In this document: piece by piece, positions 23,404 through 34,009 of the stretch
Layout of the letters: the number at the start of each line of letters is the position of its first letter
Position numbering within the stretch: the stretch's first letter is position 1
The notes under the pieces: generated by a model
Seen by the model: only the letters and a program-made list of their open reading frames with translations
Database searches by the model: none
What the model was told of the DNA's origin: nothing
Program-made: the position numbers and the translations under genes
Source of the DNA: Triglochin maritima
Taxonomy: Eukaryota > Streptophyta > Magnoliopsida > Alismatales > Juncaginaceae
Direction: 5' to 3'
Length of the DNA: 64,000 nt
NCBI GenBank assembly: GCA_963682175.1
Contig: OY821772.1
Location: 12,640,743 to 12,704,742 of the forward strand

Positions 23404-25246
23404 TGTCACCGGTTATGTTAGGAGTCCGTTAGAGACTCTCAAATTCCAACTTTTTCAAGCTTTGGTCCAACCAAACGCTCTATCCCCGCAAGAAATAGCT
23501 GGAAACACTATCACAACCGCACAACTCTTTTGTTACCTTTAGAGTTGGGAACTAGTAGAATAGCCCCCACAACAATCACACCCGGAAACTGAGGTTGCAC
23601 AACCCTCTCAAAACGTCAAGCCCCCAAACATCCCAAGTTCCCCTCACAAGAACACTGAAAGATAGATGGTGGCGGAACAATCTCTTTTATAATATATATA
23701 AGAAAACGTCCCAAGGGATTACAATAGATCTCACGCTCACAAGTCTCTCTCAAAGAAACTCTCTCATGCCCAAATCTAAACTCAAACTAATGCTGATGGA
23801 ACATAGGTTGAAAACGGTATATGGTCTGTTCTGAACCTATGGGAGGCGTCCCCTTTTATAGTGCTCAAAGTCCTACTTTGTAGCACGGTTGGATGCCACC
23901 CAACCCACCTTCCTTTGGTTCCAAGAGAATAACTCTTTATTCTCCCCCATAACTCGGTAAATAACGTGGATGAATAAATCCTTAGGAATCGTTCCAAACT
24001 CTTCCTCCATCAAGATTAATCCCCACATATAGGCGTCACTTTGTCATAACCGAACCCTTCGGTTTAGGCTTGCTAAAAACGTTGGAGACATGCTGTATTT
24101 TGCTGGAATAAATCTCTTCAAAACCGTCCCCCAAGAATAGGAAGTTGCGTAAGTGGGGTTTGACCCGTTCAAATCCCTTGCGCTTCTCCCGTTCAGTTAT
24201 GGACCCGTTCCACAACCGAATACTATTTTTAAGGATGTGCGTCTTCGGTTCCTATTTCCAAGGAATATATGCACCACCAATTTTTACTCCTTCCAAACCA
24301 AATACCCACATGTAAGGAAGATATGCGCGTATTGGGCTGACCCTTTCAGCCCACGCCTCCTTCCTTTGGTTTGTGGACCAAGTCCATAACCATCTCCTTC
24401 TCCATGAATGTAACCTTCCTCCCTTGACTTGGTCTCCACGCCTTTGTTGGGCTGCCCACGCCTTGCCTGGTCACCTATCTCGGTCCTTGCTTCGCCCATG
24501 GGTAGTCCTCATCGGCCCGCCCCATCCACCACCAGTTGACCGGTGTTGACTCTGTTGACTACGACCCTCACCTGGTCTACTGTGTTGACTTGGTGACTCC
24601 TGGTCTTTAGCCTCCCAAGCTCCTGCGCCTCCATCCCTAAGCATTGCCCGCCTCCATAGCGCGCCTAAGTGCTGCCCAGGCATGCTTAGTACATGCTCTT
24701 GCACTTCCCAAGTGCTATGCACGCGCGTCGCTTGCTGATGCGCTCTGTCTGACCTTCGCTTGGATGTCCCCGGACTCCAAGCCTTGGTGCTTTTCCACGC
24801 ACCCCACGCTCCAAGCCACCAATCGCGCTATAGGCTTTAGAACATCCGTGCCTTGCCTTGCTCGCCCATGCACGCGCCCCGCGCGCACGCATGTCGCCCG
24901 AGCATTGCTTCCTCGCACCCGTGCTATCGCGCACATCCTTGGACTAGGCTTTCCACTCCATGTTCGTAGCCTCGGCTGCTAGCCTTCTTGCACGCGCTTT
25001 GCCGCTGCCTGCCACTCGATTCATTCCTCACGCTTCACCCCGCGTGTGCGCATGCCCGTGCATCTCGAATCTCCTTGGTGCTTGCCCTGCAAACTCAGGG
25101 GAGTACTTGGGCTACCCCCGTTGCTCAACTCACGTGCTTGCGTGTCTCGCCTTGTGTGCTTCGTAGTTCCTTGTGATGCTCCAAGCTCATGAAACCCGAC
25201 CCGGTATGGCGCACCCTCGGGCAATCTCGATCTTAAGGTGGTGACA
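23404..25246 (-). mobile_element. Solo LTR L5, inserted in the MITE edge
   Basis: Ends are exact 7-bp inverses (TGTCACC at 23404, GGTGACA at 25240-25246), with flanks GCTAC (23399-23403) and ACTAC (25247-25251), 4 of 5. A TATA-like sequence reads on the minus strand (inverse of CCCTTTTATAGTGC, 23851), giving the orientation. The right half is unusually GC-rich (24600-25100) with several small meaningless frames. No protein domain. The family was not determined. Confidence 0.7.
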
Positions 25247-25577
25247 ACTACCAACCAAACAAGTATGGTTGCCCATACTTCACCCTATACCTCCATACCT
25301 CCACCCACACCCACACCCACACCATCTCCCCACATGCCTCTCCATGCAAACTCCAAGTCAAAGCATCATTAGTGCTAATCAAACCCGCTAACCAAGCTTT
25401 ATTACTTATCATAAAGGTTAGGACTTAACATGTAAGACAACATATATGTGACAATAATAAAAAGAAAGGGGATTTGTCTACCAACAATGAAGGCACAGTA
25501 AGGGTTATCAATGGTGTATTGTATAATTTTGATTTCAAAGTTGAGGCTAAGTTTTCCGTAAAATGTCATAGTTTCTA

Positions 25578-25963
25578 GGGTTTTTTGCTATTGTACACCT
25601 CACAGGTTACTTAATTGGCAATATGCACCTGAGTTTTTGGTATTGCCGTATGTGCACCTACAAGTTGAATATATTTGCTCATATGCACCTCTATAGTTAG
25701 TGGGCCCCACTCTATCATTGTTTTTGTCCAACAACATTAGACAATTTACAAATTAAATCTTGTAAAATCAAAAGGTCCTTAACATTAAAAACGAAAACAA
25801 AAAAATGAAAAACATAAAAAAACCAAATCTCTCTCTCCTCTCATCCTCCTGACCAACCCACCAACCAGTTTTACAACAAACCCCTTTCTTCCTCCCTCTC
25901 TCCCCTCCTCCTCCATTTCTTCCACCTCCTCCAACCCCCACCTCGTCGACCCTCTCCTCCGCG
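25578..25963. repeat. Left terminal inverted repeat of the Pack-MULE
   Basis: Runs from GGGTTTTTTGC to the pyrimidine-rich tract ending near CTCCTCCGC. It pairs over its whole length with 35181-35552; shared words include TTTTTGGTATTGCCG, ATATGCACCTCT and TACAACAAACCCCT. Confidence 0.85.
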
Positions 25964-26231
25964 ATGACCTAGATGACTTACAACCCTCCGTTCATAAGTT
26001 GCGTGGTGGATGGCAACGTTGCGAGTGTGATGTGCTCATATATATGTCAACGACATTCCCACTTGTGCAAACCCCAATCTTCCAACCGGAACCATTAGAG
26101 GAAAATGGAAACTAAACGGGTAGATTATATTAGTCACAGGTGGATGAAAATTAAGAAATAACTTAATTAACAGATAGGATTACTCGGTTTTGTTCTTGTA
26201 GGTACATCGTCTCCGATTGTGTCTCTATTGA
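25964..26231 (+). pseudogene. Captured beta-D-xylosidase (GH3) exons, 5' part
   Basis: The reading [19 protein letters not shown] matches the plant GH3 beta-xylosidase (BXL) family, which trims xylose from cell-wall xylan and arabinan in the apoplast. After one frameshift near 26045 the next stretch reads IPTCANPN and [10 protein letters not shown], ending at donor GG/GTAGAT (26119/26120). An 82-bp intron follows, then the exon restarts at 26202 with YIVSDCVSID and is cut at 26231 by CACTA-2. A second frameshift lies before TYNPPF (about 25975). This is a fragment without the signal peptide, start codon or upstream part of the catalytic domain. Confidence 0.88.
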
Positions 26232-26565
26232 CACTACTGCAAAATAGGCTTTACTCGTCCCCCAATAGACGTCGGCCTTTATGACCACCGACGTCTAGTG
26301 GGGAGGGGACAGAATAGACGTCGGCCTTTAGGGAGACCGACGTCTATATTGTACTATAGACGTCGGGTGTAAGAATACCAAGTTTGGCCGACGTCTATGG
26401 TGTATAGACGTCGGGTGTGATAGTACCTTGTGTATCCGACGTCTATATGGTATAGACGTCGACCTATAGACGTCGGATGTTATAGTAGACCGACGTCTAT
26501 ACGCCATGCATATAGACGTCGAGGAATAGACGTCGGCGTTATATAATATCCGACGTCTATAGGTC
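26232..26565. repeat. CACTA-2 5' subterminal GACGTC array
   Basis: About a dozen TAGACGTCGG motifs, mostly in inverted pairs separated by 15-35 bp (for example 26307-26348), so each pair could fold into a hairpin. Confidence 0.8.
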
Positions 26566-26579
26566 TTAAAGAAATCTAA

Positions 26580-27534
26580 CATGCGCGTTTTCTCTCATTC
26601 TTTTAAGACGAAACCCACCCAAACCCTAGCCGTCCCGCGACCCAACGCTCCTCCGCGACCGATCTCCGACCCATCCGCACCGTCTCCGGCACCGCAGCGA
26701 GCTCCCAAGCTCTCCTCCACTTCTCCGGCGTTCTTCTCCTTCTTCCTCCGTCTTCCTCCGACTTTCTCCACATGTAAGTTTTAAGTTCGTTTTTTCTGTT
26801 TAAGTTCGTCTTCCTCCGTCCTCCGTTTTTCTCCACATATTCTATCTAAGTTAGCCTTCATCTCGTGTCGTTTGCAGCCGTCACCGCACCATCTCGTGTC
26901 TCCGAACCACAAAGAGCTCCTCCGGCATCACATCTTGTTTAAGTTCGTCTTCCTCCGTCCTCCTCTGGTTCGTCACCGTATCATCTCTGTAGAAAAATTA
27001 ATAAGTGAAAAATATAGGTGGAACGAGTCAAATGTAGTTTGAAATCATATCAAAACAGATCTTAACATGCATATTTGGTATTGATTCCGACTGAAAGTGT
27101 ATTATCGAGGTTGCATTGAAGTCTAATTAAGATTTATCTTTGTTCATCGACATATTCGAACCAATGCAATATTAAAATTTCGAGGTTTTACGATAGGTCC
27201 ATCTAAGTGAGAACTTAAATGTTGCAAACTGAACTTAGATTGGTTTGGTTTTCTAGCTTAGATTTGTAATGTGAATGTGATGTAATGACTTGGATTGGAT
27301 TGGATTGGTTTGGTTTGATTTCAGGATTTGAAGAATTTTACATATCAAATTTTAAGTGGAGGTTCTGACAAAATTTCAATAAAATTTTATTCCCAATTAT
27401 TATTAATAACATGATAGTTTGTGTTTAAAATGTTTTTCTGTCAATTCAAGTAATTATTTTTAATACTTGCTTTTAGTATCATGTATGTTTATTGCCTTAA
27501 TTTTTTGAATTTTTAATATTATGATAATAACTCA
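26580..27534 (+). promoter_or_regulatory. CACTA-2 leader exon and intron
   Basis: A C-rich UTR-like segment with AACCCTAGCCG near 26622 ends at a strong donor (CACAT/GTAAGT, 26773/26774). Further TCTTCCTCCG-type repeats follow to about 26990, then AT-rich intron-like sequence. Inferred to be the promoter and noncoding first exon of the transposase transcript. Confidence 0.4.
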
Positions 27535-28320
27535 TTGCCCCCCTTAAACAACTTGGCCTTTAATAACCCAAAGCAAAAGATTAGACAATATTTGCTAAGT
27601 CATTCATCATATAGGATTTGCATGCATTGTATTTTTCTATTATTTACGATTTCTGTCGTAGATTGCTGGCGTAAGGTACGTACTATCTTTCCCTCATCAT
27701 TCATTACAAAGCACGCATTAGTTAGTAGGACTTGCATTGAAACAATAGTGAGGTGAGTGTTTGTTTGGTGTGTTGTTTGTTAGATTAAGGTATGAAAAAC
27801 ACTTAGGGGGCAGTCACCTATAGGAGATGAGGTGGGGGATTTCATCACCCTTTCCTTGGCCCAAAAACCACTTAATAAAAGAGCCTTAATAAAATCAATT
27901 AGACGTTGGCCCCTAGGATTTTCGGACGCATTAAGGAGAGGAAACCGTTTAAGACCGTTATGGCCTGAATGTCGTTGCCCATCTAGTCGCCCTGAGATTT
28001 TAGGAACCTCCGGGTTCTTGATTTCCTATAGATTAGTGGTCCTCGATGTTTAAGACCGTTTCGGCATGAACGTCGTTGCCCATCTAGTCTCCCTGAGATA
28101 TTAGGGACCTCCGGGTTCTTGATTTCCTACAGACTAGTGGTCCTCGGTGGGACCTCGAAGTTAGGCGTCGTCTATTACTAAGGACCTATAGTGGACTTTA
28201 GGCTTGTTTTGACCTTCATTGCTTAGTTAGATTTCTAACCTTCCTTATTCCACGCTAGATTAAGGACTTCATCTCTTCTCCTCTGAGTCATTCTTTTCTC
28301 ATCTTAATGTCTCCGAATCT
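27535..28320 (+). repeat. Leader module, CACTA-2 copy
   Basis: Same module as 2447-3240 and 15390-16120. It includes an internal direct repeat of about 101 bp (27950 and 28051, each with CGTTGCCCATCTAGT and CCTCCGGGTTCTTGATTTCC). The retrotransposon copy has only one, more diverged, version of that unit. Confidence 0.8.
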
Positions 28321-28407
28321 TCTAATCTACGAACACATTCTTTTAAATTGAAATTTTATTTCTTTTCTGCAATAATAACTATCATTTTTGCCTATGTTTA
28401 GATTGAA

Positions 28408-30315
28408 ATGGATCGAGAGTGGATTGTTTCAAACAGATTGAGTGATGAGTATGAGAACGGAGTGAATATGTTCTTAGAGGTTGCCAAAAAACATTCTAAG
28501 AAAATGAAAGACAACGACATGGCATATTGTCCGTGCAATAAGTGTCATAATATGTCAGTGTTGACTTTTCGGAAAATGAAAGATCATTTGTTTGAGAAAG
28601 GTTTCGACCCAAATTACAGACGGTGGATATGGCACGGTGAAAATGAATCATTTAGTCATTCAAAGAATGATGGAGAAGACGATAGTGTAGAAGATCACTT
28701 AGAGGAAATGGTTCAGGATATGGCTGAAAAGTTTTCGTCCAACCCCGATTTACTTGGTAATTTGTTGAGTGACAATGAGAAACCGTTGTATAAGAATTGT
28801 ACCAAATTCACTAGATTGTCAGCGGTGTTGAAGTTGTACAATTTAAAAGCTGGAAATGGTTGGTCCGATGTGAGTTTCACATCAATGTTGAAGTTACTGA
28901 AAGAGATGCTTCCAGATGATAATGAGTTGCCAGATAGAACTTATGATGCAATGAAAGTGTTGTGCCCTATGGGAATGGAATATAGGAAGATACACGCATG
29001 CCCGAACGATTGTATATTGTATAGGGGTGAGTTTGAAAACTTACATTCTTGTCCCAGGTGTAATGTTTCAAGATACAAAATGAAACGTAGTGGACCAAAC
29101 CACAATGAAGAGGCTGATGAGATGAAAATCAAAGGACTTCCTGCTAAGATTTTGTGGTATCTTCCGATAATACCAAGGCTTAAACGTTTGTTTGCGGGTA
29201 AAGAGGATTCCAAGAACATGGCATGGCATGCTGATCGTGAGAAACCAAATGATCAGTTGCTACGTCACCCTGCAGATTCACCTCAGTGGAAAAAAATAGA
29301 TTTCGACTTTCCTGTGTTTGGTGAAGAATCCAGGAATGTACGACTTGGACTCTGTACTGACGGAATGAATCCTTTCGGTAGTTTGAGTAGCATTCACAGT
29401 TCTTGGCCCATTCTGCTTGTAATTTACAATCTGCCCCCGTGGTTATGCATGAAACGCAAATATATCATGTTGTCCTTAATTATTTCTGGTCCAAAACAAC
29501 CTGGAAACGACATCGATGTGTATTTAAGACCTTTAATTGATGACCTAAAGAGATTGTGGGATGACGGAGAGTCAGTTTTTGATTCTTATCGTAAGGAGTC
29601 GTTCCTAATGCGGGCAATGATATTTTGCACGATTAATGACTTTCCAGCTTATGGTAATCTGTCTGGATATTCAGTTAAAGGTCATAAAGCTTGTCCAATT
29701 TGCGAGGAAAATACATGTTCTTTGCAACTAGTTAATGGTTCTAAGACTGTCTATCTCGGTCATCGGAGATTTTTGCCGGACTCCCATCCTTATCGTAGGT
29801 TGAAGAAGGCATTTAACGGAAAACAGGTGTTTCAGAATCCGCCATTTGAAATCAGCGTCGAAAAGGTGTATGAACGTGTAAGGAACATTGAATGTGAATT
29901 TGGAAAACCTTACAAACGAGCAAACGACAAAAGAAGTTGGAAAAAAAGATCCATATTTTTTGATCTTCCTTACTGGAAAACTTTAGAAGTTAGACATTGT
30001 ATTAATGTGATGCACGTTGAGAAAAATATTTGTGATAGTCTTGTTGGCACTCTGTTGAACATACCTGGTAAAACCAAAGATGGATATAATGCAAGACTTG
30101 ATCTTGTTGATATTGGTATACGAGCAATGTTGGCACCAGAGAAGAAAGGAGATCGGAATTACTTACCTCCAGCTAGTTATACATTGTCTAGAAAGGAGAA
30201 AAGAATTCTCTGTCAGTGTTTGCACGATGTAAGGGTTCCACAAGGTTATTCTTCGAATATCAGTAGTCCTGTTGTTATGTGCAAAAACAGTAAAGGTGCA
30301 AATTTTCTGTTGTAA
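28408..30315 (+). CDS. TNP2-like CACTA transposase
   Basis: 635 residues starting at the ATG of MDREWIVSNRL. Residues 1-80 are the transposase-associated domain with CPCNKCHN. A second Cys cluster (CPNDC, HSCPRC) lies near residues 199-218. The Transposase_21 core is recognisable by TINDFPAYGNLSGYSVKG (about 408-425) followed by the CPICEENT cluster, and later by VRHCINVMHVEKNICD and LNIPGKTKDG. TNP2 cuts the CACTA ends. The usual C-terminal DUF4218 region is missing: similarity stops at VPQGYSSNI and the frame ends at NFLL, while homologues continue for several hundred residues. It is therefore probably truncated and inactive, although the frame is otherwise open. Confidence 0.88.
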   Translation: MDREWIVSNRLSDEYENGVNMFLEVAKKHSKKMKDNDMAYCPCNKCHNMSVLTFRKMKDHLFEKGFDPNYRRWIWHGENESFSHSKNDGEDDSVEDHLEEMVQDMAEKFSSNPDLLGNLLSDNEKPLYKNCTKFTRLSAVLKLYNLKAGNGWSDVSFTSMLKLLKEMLPDDNELPDRTYDAMKVLCPMGMEYRKIHACPNDCILYRGEFENLHSCPRCNVSRYKMKRSGPNHNEEADEMKIKGLPAKILWYLPIIPRLKRLFAGKEDSKNMAWHADREKPNDQLLRHPADSPQWKKIDFDFPVFGEESRNVRLGLCTDGMNPFGSLSSIHSSWPILLVIYNLPPWLCMKRKYIMLSLIISGPKQPGNDIDVYLRPLIDDLKRLWDDGESVFDSYRKESFLMRAMIFCTINDFPAYGNLSGYSVKGHKACPICEENTCSLQLVNGSKTVYLGHRRFLPDSHPYRRLKKAFNGKQVFQNPPFEISVEKVYERVRNIECEFGKPYKRANDKRSWKKRSIFFDLPYWKTLEVRHCINVMHVEKNICDSLVGTLLNIPGKTKDGYNARLDLVDIGIRAMLAPEKKGDRNYLPPASYTLSRKEKRILCQCLHDVRVPQGYSSNISSPVVMCKNSKGANFLL

Positions 30316-30381
30316 CACATTGTAATAGATATTTAATGTATTTACCTTATTTAATTACTTGCATTTATCTTTTATAGTACA

Positions 30382-33262
30382 ATGACTCCGAAAAAGAAAC
30401 CCACTTCCTCCGAGTCTGAAGGCTCGAAGACATACAGTACACGAGGTCCTTGTCTCATGAAAGAATTCGTGGGGAGAAGAAATAGAGACGGTAGAGTTCC
30501 AATCCAGTTTGATGACCGTCTTGAGCCGTTAGGCATGCTGTCTGATAATTGGAAGAGTTTTCTAGGTAGCTTAGCGAGGTCCAAAGTTGACATTTGTTAT
30601 TCCAGTTGGGCTGATGTAGATGAGAAGTTGAAGGACACAATATGGGATAATGTGCAGGTAATGATTCCATTATAGATTTCTATAGTTTTAGTCGAACTTT
30701 TGATATATATAAAGTTAACGTGTTGTAGGAATCTTTTTAGTTCCAATCCACTGACAAGTTGAAGAAAAAGTGGATGACATACATGTCAGTTCGTTGGAGG
30801 GATTTCAAAACAAATTTAACGAACAAGTACATATTCAGAGAATACCAGGATAGAAATCCATACGATGTCTATAACTTTATCACTCCGAATCAATGGGAGC
30901 TATTCAGAAAATCCAGAGATAGCCCGGAGTTTGAGGTAACTGAGTTTCAAAACAAACTTGTTAGTTATTGATTTTAGTGACAATCTAATAAACTTGATTT
31001 TAGGCCATCCGATCAAAAAACCAAAAGATTAGATCTTCTAACAAGTATACACATCGTATGTCTCGAGCGGGGTACCAAAAGTTAGAAGCACAAATGATGG
31101 CTGAAAGAATTGCTCAAAGGAAACAGGAGGCAATTGACTCTGGTATGAGTGAGGAGCAAGCAAGTAACTTATCTCCTCCTTCTCCCGTAGCTCGTTGTGA
31201 TTCTTGGAAGAGAGCGAGAGTAAACTCCAGAGGGGAGTACGTCACAGACGAGTCGCAAGCGATCGGCTCGAAGATAGTAAGTTGCATCACTTATATATAT
31301 GTTATTAATTCAGAATCATTAATTTTATATCTTTCAAATGTTAGTAAATATTGTTTTAAACTTAGGACTCTCTGAAGTTGAGAGAATCTCAAGGCGAATT
31401 TACTTCCGACGGTCGGAATGATATTCTACGCGAGGCCTTGGGAAACGACGAACACCCCGGTCGTGTGCGAGGGGTAGGGAGTAGATTTGGACTTCGACAA
31501 TATTATGGGAAGACTCAACGGTCTACTGCGTCGACTGGTCATACCAAATGCCAGGAAGAGATCGCAGATTTGAAGAAGTCTTTGCAACTTGTTATGGAGA
31601 GATTGGATCGTGATTTGCCTACTTCTCCTACCCATCGTAAGACCGGTTCTTCCGCGGAGACTACTCCTCCAGTTCCTCTAGTGTTCCACCCTGATCGACA
31701 AGATGATTTCGTGTCTCATTCTCGAGAATTGGCCCTCGTCGACGGTCCCTCATTTGGAAAGTTCGCGGATGGATCTAGATCTGCTTTATTTGTCGAAGAC
31801 CCTGATCGAAGATTGGTGGGACACGGGAAGGTTTATAACATCTCCAGACACCACTTCACAGAGGTAGGAGAGGGAGAATTGAAGGTTGCAGTTGAGAGTT
31901 GCTTAGATCCTGGTGCTTTTGTGCCATTTCCGGAAGAAGAGATTGTTACTCTCAGCGATGCTATCGGTGAGTTTGTGCGGTGGCCTAGTTATTTAGTAGA
32001 CCTAAATGACAAACATGAGGTATAGTTTAACTTTGAAAGACTTTAAACTTCAAATTTGTTAACAATTGTATTTTAACGGTTGTATATATATTTGTAAGGT
32101 GTCAAGCCCCCGGAGCAAAAGGGTCAAACAACCAATCTCCGATCAACATTAATTCGCTTCCAAGTAGGTGCAAAATATTGTATCAATGTATGGTAAGTAG
32201 GGAAGCACAATCCCTAAGTACCTGGGACTTGGAGGGAGATAAAGGGTTGCCTCCCGCTTTGTACGTCACCAAAGAGGATATCATGCAGTTCATGGCGATG
32301 GATTCGTTGTGTATCATGATTATCGACGTGCAAGTGAAGTAAGTGTTTTTTTGTATACAATGAAAAGTATTGAATAATTTTATCAAAACTGTAATAAATT
32401 ATAATTTTTATACTTGTAAACATCTTTACGCCGCGAGAAGGTCAATATTTCCCGAGGATCAAGTATTTGGATTTATCAGTCCATCTACATATATATACGA
32501 GAATGATGATACATCGGGTCAACTTGGGACATTCTTTAAAGAAGAAGACAAAAGATATTAACTGCTCCCTTATCATGAGAGGTAAACTTTGTAATTCAAA
32601 GTGAAATTTTATTTTGTAATAAGCTTCTATTTATATATATAACAGGGCTCATTGGATGCTTGTCGTTGTATGTCCCACGACTAATTCGGCATATTGGTTT
32701 GATTCGTTGGGGTCGAATAAACCAAGGGACTCAATAAAGAAACTTCTAAATATGTAAGTTCGTTTAGTCGTGAAAAAATATTTCTTCGATTTTTATTAGT
32801 ATTATTGAATGATATTTTAACTTGTGCTACTCAGGGCAATTAAGGTTTACAGAGCTTTAGGTGGTAGGAGAACAACCACAAAAGCAAGAATAACATGGCA
32901 TGGAATGAGAGTACGTTCTATCACATTGTTGTTAATTAAGTTAGGAACAAATATTTAGCGAATTTCTATGTTTGTAGTACCGGAAGCAGGTTGGAAATAC
33001 GGAATGCGGTTACTACGTGATGAGATACATGAAGGAAATCCTCAATGTGGTAACTCAAGACGTATGTCTAACCGAGGTAATGTAGATTGTTATTCAATTG
33101 TATATTCAATTGTAGTTCAATATTTAGTTATTAATATTCAACACACTTGTATTTTTTTGATAGGTTTTCCCAAAAACTAGTGATCCCTTCTCGCAACAGG
33201 AGCTTGATGAAACTCGCGACCGATGGGCTCGCTATTTCATCAGAAACATGTTGACGAACTAA
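30382..33262 (+). pseudogene. CACTA-2 second gene: Transposase_24-type plus Ulp1-like region
   Basis: Exons 30382-30657, 30729-30935, 31004-31276 and 31366-32019 all join in phase 0. They give a plant Ptta/En/Spm-type protein with FVRWPSYLV near the end, the likely terminal-repeat binding subunit. Exons from 32099 onward resemble a C48 (Ulp1/SENP) protease: AHWMLVVVCP and YWFDSLG (about 32646-32715), then ELDETRDRWARYF before the stop at 33260. The position expected to hold the catalytic Gln and Cys reads EAGWKYGM, so the protease looks catalytically dead. Lesions: TAG at 30738-30740 where CACTA-1 has GAG, and an extra base near 32120. Confidence 0.75.
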
Positions 33263-33604
33263 GAGGTTCTCCTGCCAATAGTATTTTTTGTAATTTAGTT
33301 AACAAGTGCACTTGTATTACAAACCTACACTTTATGCCTTAATATAATCGCCTTAATTTTAGAATGAATTAATTACAAGTGTGTTGAATGTCAATTGTGT
33401 ATGCTTTGTATGTTTGCGCATGTATGGTTGTATGTTTGTGCATGTATACTTGTGTGTTTGTGCTTGTATGTATATGTGGATGAAATTTTGAGTATTTGTG
33501 AACAAATTTATAGGTGAACGAATTTGGTGCAGTTGTATGTACACGAATACGACGAATAAAAACAATTTCGTCGGATGCTATTTATTTATTTTTGTTCAGG
33601 TTTA

Positions 33605-34006
33605 GGAATACACGACGGTCGTTTATATTACCCGACGTGTATTCCTATAAAGAAAGGAATAGACGTCGGCCTTATGTTGAATCCGACGTATATACTTTAA
33701 GGATAAACGTCACATGTTATTCCACCGACGTCTATACCTAACGAATAGACGTCGCATGTTATTGCACCGACGTCGATACCTAAAGAATAGACGTCGGGGG
33801 TTGTATAGGCCGACGTCTATACGTTAACGAATATACGTCGGCTTCTAAGTACAGCCGACGTCGATTCGTTAGGTATAGACGTCGGCTATACCATAGCCGA
33901 CGTCTATGTATAGACGACGCACACATAGACGTCGGATTGGGGAGTGCTTATATCCGACGTATATAGCCCCGTACATCCGACGTATATTTTATTTTCTGTA
34001 GTAGTG
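33605..34006. repeat. CACTA-2 3' subterminal GACGTC array
   Basis: Roughly 18 copies of the motif or close variants in alternating orientation, ending in TAGTG. It is longer than the 5' array. Confidence 0.8.
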
Positions 34007-34009
34007 TGA

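Larger units (their letters stand above)
10679..25430 (-). mobile_element. Reverse chromovirus-type LTR L3, split by four insertions
   Basis: The left end is TGTAACGTCCTC and the right end GGACTTAACA. In LTR sense this is TGTTAAGTCC...GACGTTACA, matching the ends of the solo LTR at 36184-37919 (TGTTAAGACC...GATGTTACA). LTR pieces are 10679-10779, 12213-13525, 22452-22834 and about 25259-25430, roughly 1.97 kb in total. Piece 12280-12660 parallels 36370-36770 word for word in places. Flanking 5-mers (TATCA, TGTAA) do not match, so this copy either formed by recombination between different elements or lost its duplication. No internal domain remains. Confidence 0.75.
26232..34006 (+). mobile_element. 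CACTA-2, near-complete En/Spm-type transposon
   Basis: CACTACTGCAAAATAG at the left and the inverse of CACTACTACAGAAAAT at the right, with perfect TGA duplication (26229-26231 and 34007-34009). Both ends carry TAGACGTCGG arrays. Interior order: leader exon and intron, shared leader module, TNP2-type transposase (28408-30315), then a multi-exon second gene with Transposase_24-type and Ulp1-like regions (30382-33262). Lesions in both genes suggest it is not autonomous now, though the termini look usable. It lies inside a captured xylosidase exon. Confidence 0.95.

Noticed and set aside
24471..25254. Several 60-110 residue ORFs in GC-rich DNA
   Set aside because: They are inside solo LTR L5. 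High GC lowers stop frequency; no domain or consistent frame was found.
10679..25430. A matching target duplication for L3
   Set aside because: Flanks TATCA and TGTAA do not match. The shared CATGTAA word spanning both ends is not in the right register, so I did not claim a duplication.
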